Source: SZUA-584 sp041656035
GTDB lineage: Bacteria; Bacillota; Clostridia; Christensenellales; SZUA-584
Length of the DNA stretch: 5,026 nt
Direction of reading: 5' to 3'
Assembly (NCBI GenBank): GCA_964586785.1
Contig: CAZPHS010000039.1
Location: 1-5,026 of the forward strand
Shown: positions 1 through 5,026 of the stretch, piece after piece
Layout of the letters: each line of letters opens with the position of its first letter
Position numbering within the stretch: position 1 is the stretch's first letter
Made by a program: the position numbers and the translations under genes
Notes under the pieces: generated by a model
Told to the model about the DNA's origin: nothing
The model's input: the letters and a program-made list of their open reading frames with translations, nothing else
The model's database searches: none

Positions 1-152
1 GCCTGCCGCAAGGCATGGGGCGGCCGCAACGGGTAATTGAATAGAGGGGATATAATCAGACGGATAAAAGCGCCATAGAATTCTTTACCGCGCCCATTAT
101 AAAAAAGAGCGATGTTACGAATAATAAATGAAACCGCGGAAACGGATAATAA
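1..152. other. Left flank with no identifiable gene
   Basis: No coding region can be supported here. All three forward frames entering from the left edge stop within 44 bases. The longest is a 13-codon tail in frame 3 (LPQGMGRPQRVIE, stop TAG at 42-44), which could be the end of an upstream gene but is too short to identify. The first 30 bases are clearly GC-richer than the AT-rich stretch after about base 90. The motif CGGATAA occurs at 61-67 and again beside the promoter. TATAAT at 51-56 has no suitable -35 partner. Confidence 0.5.
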
Positions 153-170
153 TTGACTATCCCTTATCCG
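143..170. repeat. Inverted repeat over the -35 box, possible operator
   Basis: CGGATAA at 143-149 and its exact reverse complement TTATCCG at 164-170 form 7-bp arms around a 14-bp centre that contains the -35 hexamer at 153-158. A third copy of CGGATAA lies at 61-67. The right arm overlaps a second small palindrome, ATCCGGAT (166-173). The position is typical of a repressor site, but the repeat lies mostly upstream of the start point and matches no operator that I recognise. Chance occurrence is possible. Confidence 0.35.
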
Positions 171-181
171 GATGTTATAAT
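153..181 (+). promoter_or_regulatory. Sigma-A-type promoter of the lysine operon
   Basis: The -35 box TTGACT (153-158) and a perfect -10 box TATAAT (176-181) are separated by 17 bp. A TG at 173-174 adds an extended -10. Transcription should start near base 188, just ahead of the riboswitch aptamer, giving a leader of about 270 nt before asd. A 7-bp inverted repeat (CGGATAA 143-149, TTATCCG 164-170) brackets the -35 box. Confidence 0.85.
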
Positions 182-196
182 CAATAAAAAATATAC

Positions 197-374
197 GATA
201 CAGTTTGAGGCGCGGTTTTCAAGAGTATACTATGCTTAGGCAGCGGATGCCAAAGAGGCGCAGTAAAAAGGGTTAACCGCCGAAGGAAAAATTGCTCCGC
301 GAAGTTTTCTCCTGGGGGTATGGCGAACAGCCATGCAACTGCCGCCCGATAAAGGCGGAGCGCTGCTGTTATAC
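197..374 (+). promoter_or_regulatory. Lysine riboswitch (L-box) aptamer
   Basis: This leader RNA segment binds lysine and sets expression of the downstream operon. It aligns well with my recollection of the Bacillus subtilis lysC leader: GAGGCGCG followed by TTCAAGAGTAT (207-228), the conserved GCCGAAG (279-285), and CTGCC...GGAG (339-360). Helices seen: P2 (212-217 with 275-280, six perfect pairs); an approximate P3 (about 285-290 with 305-312); P4 (318-324 with 330-336, loop GAACA); P5 (342-346 with 354-358). P1 closes imperfectly around 198-207 with 363-372, including CAG 201-203 with CTG 366-368. Position between a strong promoter and asd-dapA-dapB fits the known biology of this class. 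Confidence 0.92.
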
Positions 375-407
375 TGCGTTAATGCAAAAATGATGATGGT
401 GCGCTTT
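359..407 (+). promoter_or_regulatory. Antiterminator of the lysine riboswitch
   Basis: AGCGC (359-363) can pair with GCGCT (401-405). The helix continues, after a small internal loop, with 366-372 pairing to 393-399, including some G-U pairs. A small TGC/GCA hairpin (375-377 with 384-386) can form inside the apical loop. The left strand overlaps the 3' strand of aptamer helix P1 and the right strand overlaps the 5' arm of the terminator, so the two folds exclude each other. Expected logic: with lysine bound, P1 forms, the terminator forms and the operon is off. Without lysine, this helix forms and transcription continues. Confidence 0.7.
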
Positions 408-428
408 TTAGGTTTGGCGCACCTTTTT
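398..428 (+). terminator. Riboswitch-controlled intrinsic terminator
   Basis: GGTGCGC (398-404) and GCGCACC (417-423) form a perfect 7-bp GC-rich stem with a 12-nt loop, followed directly by TTTTT (424-428). It sits 28 nt before the asd start codon and downstream of the lysine aptamer. It is therefore an attenuator inside the leader rather than the end of an upstream gene. Confidence 0.88.
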
Positions 429-456
429 AAATCATAAAGTTTTTTGGAGGAAAGAT

Positions 457-1533
457 ATGAGAAAGTTTAAAGCCGGAATAATAGGCGCCACCGGAATGGT
501 AGGCCAGCGCTTTGTGTCTTTACTGTCAAAGCACCCGTGGTTCGAAATCTCGCATTTAAGCGCGAGCGCGCGTTCCGCCGGAAAAACATATGAGGAGGCG
601 GTAAAAGGACGCTGGACAATGGAAATACCGCTGCCCGCAAACGCCGCAGCAATGACTGTTTTTGACGCCGAGGATATATCCGCGGCTTCGGGGCTCGATT
701 TTGTTTTTTGCGCAATAAGCCTTGAAAAAGAACTGACAAAACAGCTTGAGGAAGCATATGCTAAAGCGGATATTCCCGTCGTATCCAACAACAGCGCGCA
801 CAGAGAAACGCCCGATGTGCCTATGCTTATGCCGGAGGTAAACGCCGGCCATATAGACGTAATAGAATACCAGCGAAAAAGACTTGGAACAAACCGCGGG
901 TTTATAGCCGTTAAACCGAACTGTTCAATACAGACCTTTGTGCCGGCGCTGCACCCTCTTTATGATTTCGGCATAGAACAGATAGCCGTCTGCACATATC
1001 AGGCTATATCCGGAGCGGGAAAAACCTTTGAAAGCTGGCCGGAAATGGTTGACAACGTAATACCGTATATAGGCGGAGAGGAACAAAAAAGCGAGCGGGA
1101 ACCCTTGAAAATTTGGGGGCAAGTTGACGGAGGCGTTATTGTTAACGCGCAAAAGCCGGTTATATCCAGCCAATGTATACGCGTGCCCGTATCCGACGGG
1201 CATATGGCCGCAACTTACGTTAAGTTTTCAAAGAAGCCGCCGGCAGATGAGATAATCGAACGCTGGCGCGGATATAAGTCGCTGCCCTTGCAGCTCGCAC
1301 TGCCCAGCGCTCCAAAGCAGTTTCTTATTTACCATAAGGACGACGCGCGGCCGCAAACGCGGCTCGACAGGGACAGCGGAGGCGGTATGTCGGTATCCAT
1401 AGGCCGGTTAAGGGAGGATTGCATTTTTGACTACAAATTTGTATGCTTAAGCCACAATACGCTGCGCGGAGCGGCGGGCGGCGGGCTTTTAACCGCCGAG
1501 CTGCTTGCCGCGAAAGGATATTTTGACCGGTAG
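457..1533 (+). CDS. asd: Aspartate-semialdehyde dehydrogenase, archaeal/fungal-type
   Basis: This enzyme reduces L-aspartyl phosphate to aspartate semialdehyde with NADPH, the step before the lysine branch, in the cytoplasm. The N-terminus has the dinucleotide-binding loop GATGMVG (residues 10-16). The catalytic cysteine is Cys156 in KPNCS. Gln182 (in YQAISGAGK) and the Arg242...His249 pair (IRVPVSDGH) fit the substrate-binding and acid-base positions. The 358-residue length and the GATGMVGQRF/PNCS pattern match the archaeal and yeast Hom2-like branch, which also occurs in some bacteria, rather than the classical E. coli form. The ATG at 457 has GGAGG (446-450) six bases upstream. It is the first gene after the lysine riboswitch, followed 49 nt later by dapA. 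The family is clear; the subfamily rests on remembered motifs. Confidence 0.95.
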   Translation: MRKFKAGIIGATGMVGQRFVSLLSKHPWFEISHLSASARSAGKTYEEAVKGRWTMEIPLPANAAAMTVFDAEDISAASGLDFVFCAISLEKELTKQLEEAYAKADIPVVSNNSAHRETPDVPMLMPEVNAGHIDVIEYQRKRLGTNRGFIAVKPNCSIQTFVPALHPLYDFGIEQIAVCTYQAISGAGKTFESWPEMVDNVIPYIGGEEQKSEREPLKIWGQVDGGVIVNAQKPVISSQCIRVPVSDGHMAATYVKFSKKPPADEIIERWRGYKSLPLQLALPSAPKQFLIYHKDDARPQTRLDRDSGGGMSVSIGRLREDCIFDYKFVCLSHNTLRGAAGGGLLTAELLAAKGYFDR

Positions 1534-1582
1534 AATATTCCTTTAAAGCGGATTTACCGGAATTTATAAGGAGAGAATTTAA

Positions 1583-2464
1583 ATGAGTATTTTCACAGGA
1601 GCCGGAACCGCCCTTGTAACGCCTTTTGACGACAAGGGAATAAACTTTTCCGCTTTCGAGTCGCTTATAGAGCATCAAATTGAAAGCGGAATAGACGCGC
1701 TTATAGTATGCGGCACAACAGGCGAATCTTCAACAATGTCCAAAGAAGAAGATTTAAGCGCAATTGATTTTGTAATAAAGCAGTCAGCCGGACGAGTGCC
1801 TGTTATAGCGGGCACCGGAAGCAACAACACCGCCACCGCTATCGAAATATCGAAAGAAGCGGCCGCGTTGGGCGCCGACGCTTTGCTTGTTGTTACGCCA
1901 TATTACAACAAATGTACGGACACGGGGTTAATACGCCATTACCATGCAATCGCGGATTCCGTCGATGTACCGATTATTACATATAATGTTCCGGCAAGAA
2001 CGGGAGTTAATATAAAGCCCGCCGTAATGAAAGAGATTGGCGCGCATGATAACATTGCCGCTATAAAAGAGGCAAGCGCCGATATATCTCAGATAGCCGA
2101 AACGGCGCGGATTTGCGAAGGCATAGATATTTATTCCGGCAACGACGACCATGTATTGCCTGTTTTATCACTGGGCGGAATGGGCGTTATATCAGTTGTT
2201 TCAAATGTCGCGCCTAAAATGATGCACGATATGGTGTACAGCTTTCTTAATGGCGATTTCGCTCATGCGCTTAAGCTGCAATTTTCCATAAACCCGCTGG
2301 TTGCGGCTCTTTTCAGCGAGGTAAACCCCATACCCGTTAAAAAAGCTTTAAACCTTATAGGTATAAACGCCGGCCTGCCCCGTATGCCGCTTTGCGAGAT
2401 GAGCGAAGACAAGGCCGTTTTACTTCAAAAGGAGCTGATCAAGTTAGGGTTTGATATTGTTTAA
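1583..2464 (+). CDS. dapA: 4-hydroxy-tetrahydrodipicolinate synthase
   Basis: The enzyme condenses pyruvate with aspartate semialdehyde, the committed step to diaminopimelate and lysine. It is a TIM-barrel Schiff-base aldolase, usually a cytoplasmic tetramer. At 293 residues it has the usual length and tracks E. coli DapA with an offset of one. Visible active-site residues are Thr45 and Thr46 (GTTGE), Tyr108, Tyr134 and Arg139 (TYNVPARTG), and the Schiff-base Lys162 (AAIKEAS). At the allosteric lysine site, Asn81 and Tyr107 are kept, but the positions of E. coli His53, His56 and Glu84 are Lys54, Asp57 and Thr85. Feedback inhibition by lysine may therefore be weak (inference). AAGGAGAG lies 9 nt before the ATG. 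dapA is the middle gene of the riboswitch-controlled operon. Confidence 0.97.
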   Translation: MSIFTGAGTALVTPFDDKGINFSAFESLIEHQIESGIDALIVCGTTGESSTMSKEEDLSAIDFVIKQSAGRVPVIAGTGSNNTATAIEISKEAAALGADALLVVTPYYNKCTDTGLIRHYHAIADSVDVPIITYNVPARTGVNIKPAVMKEIGAHDNIAAIKEASADISQIAETARICEGIDIYSGNDDHVLPVLSLGGMGVISVVSNVAPKMMHDMVYSFLNGDFAHALKLQFSINPLVAALFSEVNPIPVKKALNLIGINAGLPRMPLCEMSEDKAVLLQKELIKLGFDIV

Positions 2465-2511
2465 CACCTTTACGCATAACAGTTTAATTTCGCTTGGTAT
2501 GAGAGGTTATA

Positions 2512-3720
2512 ATGATAAAAATTATTATTTGTGGCGCAAACGGAAGGATGGGACAGGCTTTGGCCTGTACCGCGGAAAACTCCGAGGGAATATGCGTTGT
2601 CGCCGGCGTAGATAAACTGCCGGACTGCCGCAAAAACAGCTTCCCCGTGTATGCGGATATATTTGACTGCCGCGAGAGCGCCGATATAATTATCGATTTT
2701 TCAAGGCCGGACGCGCTTCGCGCCAATCTTGTTTACGCAAAGCACCACGGTCTTCCTATAGTTATCGCGACTACCGGTTTTTCGGTTTTGGAAAAAGATC
2801 TTATTAAAGAGGCTTCCTCAATAATTCCGGTGTTCTTTTCGGCGAATATGTCTATAGGCGTTAATCTTCAGATAGAGCTCGCGAAAAAAGCCGCTTATTT
2901 TTTGGGAGAAGACTGCGATATAGAGATTATTGAAAAACATCATAATCAGAAAGTGGATTCCCCGAGCGGCACGGCGCTTGCAATAGCGGACGGTATCAAC
3001 GACGCGCTTATGGCTCCAAGGCCGTTTATATGCGGGCGCAAAACGCAGACGGAGGCGCGGGGCCGTGAAATAGGCATACATGCCGTCCGCGGAGGCACAA
3101 TAGCCGGCGACCACAGCGTTATGTTTATATGTACGGATGAGATAATTGAAATCAACCATCACGCGCAGTCACGGCGTATATTCGCGTTAGGCGCTTTACG
3201 CGCCGCTTCGTTTCTCTGCGGCAAACCGGCGGGCATTTATGATATGAACGATATTATCACGCAAAATGCCGTAACAAACGTATACAAGGTTGATTCGCAG
3301 GCAGTGGTAACGCTTGCGCGGCTTCCATTCTCGCCAAAAATTATTGCGCGGATATTTAACGACGTCGCGGAGGCGGACATTAAAATCGATATAATCAGCC
3401 AAACGGCCCCGCACGACGGGCGTGTCAGGCTCTCTTTCTCTCTCCCCGAGGCTGATATTGAAAAATGCGCGTCAACCGTAAAAAAGTACGCGAAAGATGA
3501 AACTTTGTTTATTGAAACTACAAATTTGAGCAAGCTTACCGTGGAGGGAGCGGGAATGCGGCATCAGTCCGGTGTGGCCGCAAGGCTTTTCGGGGCGCTC
3601 GCGGAAAAGAATATAGGCATTTCGATAATTACCACATCCGAGACGGCAATCAGTTTTTGTGTTGACGCCGGTCGGTCGGGCGACGCTATTGCGGTAGTGG
3701 CCGAAGCTTTCTGCCTGTAG
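2512..3720 (+). CDS. dapB: Dihydrodipicolinate reductase fused to aspartokinase-type tandem ACT domains
   Basis: Residues 1 to about 249 are a full DapB, which reduces dehydrated hydroxy-tetrahydrodipicolinate to tetrahydrodipicolinate with NAD(P)H. Markers are GANGRMG (8-14), DFSRPDA (62-68), ATTGF (86-90), the catalytic stretch from Glu141 to Ala155 (HHNQKVDSPSGTA; His143, Lys147), HAVRGG (190-195) and a normal DapB ending, YDMNDII. Typical DapB stops here. This protein continues for about 150 residues that look like the regulatory half of aspartokinase: ACT 1 at about 264-300 (ARIFNDVAEADIKIDIISQ) and ACT 2 at about 341-402 (VEGAGMR, GVAARLFGALAEKNI, TSE at 375-377). The frame is open across the junction, with no in-frame ATG or Shine-Dalgarno site nearby. 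GAGAGG lies five bases before the start. Likely lysine-responsive or a partner for aspartokinase; this is inference. Confidence 0.93.
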   Translation: MIKIIICGANGRMGQALACTAENSEGICVVAGVDKLPDCRKNSFPVYADIFDCRESADIIIDFSRPDALRANLVYAKHHGLPIVIATTGFSVLEKDLIKEASSIIPVFFSANMSIGVNLQIELAKKAAYFLGEDCDIEIIEKHHNQKVDSPSGTALAIADGINDALMAPRPFICGRKTQTEARGREIGIHAVRGGTIAGDHSVMFICTDEIIEINHHAQSRRIFALGALRAASFLCGKPAGIYDMNDIITQNAVTNVYKVDSQAVVTLARLPFSPKIIARIFNDVAEADIKIDIISQTAPHDGRVRLSFSLPEADIEKCASTVKKYAKDETLFIETTNLSKLTVEGAGMRHQSGVAARLFGALAEKNIGISIITTSETAISFCVDAGRSGDAIAVVAEAFCL

Positions 3721-3782
3721 AATACCGCAATATAAAGCATAATTGTTTTGCGAAGCAAGTCACTTAGCTTAATATTTGGCTA

Positions 3783-4622
3783 TTATTCAATGCCGAAAAA
3801 ACGAATATTACCTTCCTCTATCTCAAACAGAAGCGTTCCCGTTGTTCCAAGCACAAAAACTTTAGAGCCGAATTCGCTTAAACGGTCGACAACCTTATCA
3901 TATTTTTTTCCTTTATATTTATTAGTGACAATACAATAATCCGGAGCCGCCTTTTCTAAAAATTCGCTTGACGAAGCGGTATCCTGTCCATGATGACCGA
4001 CTTTTAATATATCACATTTCACCTTCCAGCCCTTTTTTAGCAACGCCTTTTCGGCGTTTATCTGCTGATCGCCGGTAAATAACGCTTTTTTCCCTTTCCA
4101 GTCGAGCATAATTACAATGCTGTTATCATTTTCTTCGGCAAACACTCCGTTAGGTCCGATTATATCAATTTTAAGATCGCCTATACCAAGTTTATCGCCT
4201 GCCGAAAGCGTTTGTATGGGCACATCCCCAGCCATTTCTCTCATCATGGGGGAATGGTCTTTAAACTCAACCGGCGTTGAATAAATAATTTCGCATTTGA
4301 CGTGCTCTAAAACCTTTTTAAGCGCGCTTACATGATCTTTATGCGGATGGGAAATAAAGATTGCTTCCAGTTCTTTTACATTATTATCCTTCAAAACACG
4401 AATCACTTCTTCATGCTTGTCCGCGTGCCCGACGTCTATCATAAACCACTTATTGTCGGGCAGCCCAATAAGAGCGGCATCCCCCTTCCCTACATTAATA
4501 AAATATATCTGTAAACGATTATCCGCCGGCGTATCGCTGTTTTGAACCGTTGTGCAGGCAACAAGAATAACCGTTGTTATAAGCAATAGAATATTCAAAG
4601 TTGTTTTTAATATCTTAATCAT
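3783..4622 (-). CDS. ComEC-like metallo-beta-lactamase-fold lipoprotein
   Basis: This is a predicted extracytoplasmic, membrane-anchored metal-dependent hydrolase. Residues 1-22 form a signal peptide (Lys3, Lys6, then a hydrophobic core) ending in the lipobox LVAC, with Cys23 as the lipidation site. The domain begins with FINVGKGDAALI (41-52), the usual opening of the ComEC/Rec2-related branch. Metal ligands follow: HPHKDH (92-97), with Asp63 (MIDVG) nearby, then TGD (183-185) and GHHG (209-212). No ComEC membrane channel domain is present, so this is a stand-alone version at 279 residues. The substrate is unknown; the ComEC domain is linked to DNA strand degradation, but that need not apply here. 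The ATG has GGGAGAGAG about six bases upstream. It converges on the dap operon with a 62-nt gap and appears AT-richer, so it is probably a separate unit. Confidence 0.88.
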   Translation of the reverse strand: MIKILKTTLNILLLITTVILVACTTVQNSDTPADNRLQIYFINVGKGDAALIGLPDNKWFMIDVGHADKHEEVIRVLKDNNVKELEAIFISHPHKDHVSALKKVLEHVKCEIIYSTPVEFKDHSPMMREMAGDVPIQTLSAGDKLGIGDLKIDIIGPNGVFAEENDNSIVIMLDWKGKKALFTGDQQINAEKALLKKGWKVKCDILKVGHHGQDTASSSEFLEKAAPDYCIVTNKYKGKKYDKVVDRLSEFGSKVFVLGTTGTLLFEIEEGNIRFFGIE

Positions 4623-4784
4623 ATGTTCTCTCTCCCGGTGATGTTTTTAATATTTTATTACATTAACCGAATAAATGAAAGTCTTTGTTAACATAACCGA
4701 CAATAAAATAATACTATAGTCATTCAATTGATTTATACATTCTATACAATTTTAATAAATTGTTTAAACAATACTGTTGTTTTA
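4623..4784. other. AT-rich region upstream of the lipoprotein gene
   Basis: No gene is visible here. The stretch should contain the leftward promoter of the lipoprotein gene, but I could not settle on one. Two weak leftward candidates are TTTATT (4759 to 4754), 16 bp, TATAAA (4737 to 4732), and TTGAAT (4727 to 4722), 16 bp, TATTGT (4705 to 4700). AACCGA is repeated at 4665-4670 and 4695-4700, exactly 30 bp apart. A perfect 14-bp palindrome lies at 4759-4772. Confidence 0.45.
4759..4772. repeat. 14-bp perfect palindrome between divergent units
   Basis: ATTGTTTAAACAAT is a perfect palindrome between the leftward lipoprotein gene and the rightward promoter-like element. It offers a TTGTTT -35-like hexamer on both strands. 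On the + strand, TTGTTT (4760-4765) is 17 bp from TATGAT (4783-4788). It could be a regulator site or a shared -35 region. In such AT-rich DNA, chance is a real alternative. Confidence 0.4.
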
Positions 4785-4793
4785 TGATATAAT
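4785..4793 (+). promoter_or_regulatory. Extended -10 promoter element, rightward
   Basis: TGA followed by a perfect TATAAT (4788-4793) gives an extended -10. A good -35 at the right distance from this hexamer is missing. A partly overlapping alternative is TTGTTT (4760-4765), 17 bp, TATGAT (4783-4788). Either would start an RNA near 4795-4800, about 80 nt before the strong terminator. Confidence 0.5.
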
Positions 4794-4799
4794 TTGTTT

Positions 4800-4879
4800 G
4801 TGTTTTTCAATGTTCTAATAACGAACTAAAAGCACATCTCCCTTTTTAATCGGCAAACACTATGTTTGCCTCTTTTTTT
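4800..4879 (+). ncRNA. Candidate small RNA of about 80 nt
   Basis: The span from the extended -10 to a strong terminator would yield an RNA of about 80 nt with no plausible reading frame (the ATG at 4810 meets a stop after two codons). It can form a small 5' hairpin, GTTC/GAAC (4812-4815 with 4823-4826), then an unpaired pyrimidine-rich run with TCTCCC (about 4837-4842), then the terminator hairpin. This layout resembles Gram-positive regulatory RNAs with C-rich seed motifs, but I recognise no known family. The alternative is the 3' end of a longer transcript or an attenuator for a gene beyond the window. Confidence 0.35.
4852..4879 (+). terminator. Strong intrinsic terminator, rightward
   Basis: GGCAAAC (4852-4858) and GTTTGCC (4864-4870) form a perfect 7-bp stem with a 5-nt loop, followed by TCTTTTTTT (4871-4879). 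On the minus strand the hairpin is not followed by a T-run, so it works only rightward. No gene in the window ends just before it, which is why a small RNA is proposed upstream. Confidence 0.85.
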
Positions 4880-4982
4880 GGCACTTTTTTTCGGCCTGCG
4901 GACATATGTTAGGGTACAGGACGGCGAATGGCGGGCAATTAAAACTGCAATCTACAATTTGAAAATATAATATACAAAAGCG
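4880..4982. other. Spacer with no supportable gene
   Basis: Between the terminator and the right-edge promoter there is a second T-run (4884-4891) without a convincing stem. An 18-codon frame from ATG 4906 has no ribosome binding site. The stretch around 4911-4936 is GC-richer than its surroundings. I see nothing here that can be named. Confidence 0.4.
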
Positions 4983-5011
4983 TTGACAAGTGGAAATGTG
5001 TTTGATAATAT
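4983..5011 (+). promoter_or_regulatory. Promoter reading out of the right edge
   Basis: A perfect -35 box TTGACA (4983-4988) lies 17 bp before TAATAT (5006-5011), which keeps the key A at position 2 and T at position 6 of the -10 box. A TG at 5003-5004 gives an extended -10. Transcription would start near 5018, so the gene it serves lies beyond the window. Confidence 0.65.
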
Positions 5012-5026
5012 ACTTGAGCGCCCGTT

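Noticed and set aside
51..56. TATAAT as a second upstream promoter
   Set aside because: No -35-like hexamer lies 16-18 bp upstream; the sequence there is AACGGG.
432..852. Several leftward frames over the start of asd
   Set aside because: They are complementary-strand shadows of asd with cysteine- and arginine-rich, low-complexity products; some cross the leader.
1534..1582. TTCC/GGAA complementarity in the asd-dapA gap as a regulatory hairpin
   Set aside because: The pairing is only about six bases across a loose spacer and looks like chance; the gap is a normal intra-operon spacer.
3748..3770. Weak hairpins between the convergent genes (TTGC/GCAA and AAGC/GCTT) as a terminator for the dap operon
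   Set aside because: The stems are 4-6 bp with a mismatch, overlap each other, and have no adjacent T-run on either strand. The 62-nt gap holds no convincing intrinsic terminator.
3748..3939. 63-codon forward frame inside the 3' end of the lipoprotein gene
   Set aside because: It lies antisense to a well-supported gene, has no ribosome binding site, and its product resembles nothing.
4332..4514. 60-codon forward frame within the lipoprotein gene
   Set aside because: It is antisense to the conserved HPHKDH region and is explained by the codon pattern of the true gene.
4906..4962. 18-codon frame after the terminator
   Set aside because: There is no Shine-Dalgarno site upstream, it is very short, and no similarity is recognisable.
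1..5026. CRISPR array, tRNA, rRNA, insertion sequence or attachment site
   Set aside because: No regularly spaced repeats, tRNA-like cloverleaf, transposase motifs or flanking terminal inverted repeats were seen on either strand.

Overview
The window looks like part of a Clostridia-type (Firmicutes/Bacillota) chromosome. This is an inference from several signs: a lysine riboswitch with a transcription-termination platform, strong Shine-Dalgarno sites, sigma-A-type promoters, heavy use of ATA for Ile, and a Gram-positive-style lipoprotein. No 16S or other species marker is present, so genus or species cannot be given.

Layout. Bases 1-152 are a left flank with no supportable gene. A near-consensus promoter (TTGACT, 17 bp, TATAAT with extended -10) at 153-181 starts a leader of about 270 nt. 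The leader holds a lysine riboswitch aptamer (about 197-374) and its expression platform. The platform has an antiterminator pairing (359-372 with 393-407) that excludes both helix P1 and an intrinsic terminator at 398-428. Three same-direction genes follow, separated by 47-49 nt: asd (457-1533), dapA (1583-2464) and a fused dapB (2512-3720). They encode consecutive steps from aspartyl phosphate to tetrahydrodipicolinate, so this is a lysine/diaminopimelate operon whose entry is controlled by lysine.

The most unusual item is the third gene. Residues 1 to about 249 are a complete dihydrodipicolinate reductase. Residues of about 253-402 are a tandem ACT pair of the kind that forms the regulatory half (beta subunit) of aspartokinase. 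No aspartokinase catalytic domain is present in the window. The enzyme may therefore carry its own amino-acid sensor, or may supply a regulatory module to a separate aspartokinase.

On the opposite strand and convergent with the operon, 3783-4622 encodes a predicted lipoprotein with a ComEC-like metallo-beta-lactamase domain. The last 404 bases (4623-5026) carry no clear gene. They hold an AT-rich regulatory region upstream of the lipoprotein gene, a 14-bp palindrome, a promoter-like extended -10, and a very good rightward terminator about 80 nt after it (a candidate small RNA). A second promoter (TTGACA, 17 bp, TAATAT) points out of the right edge.
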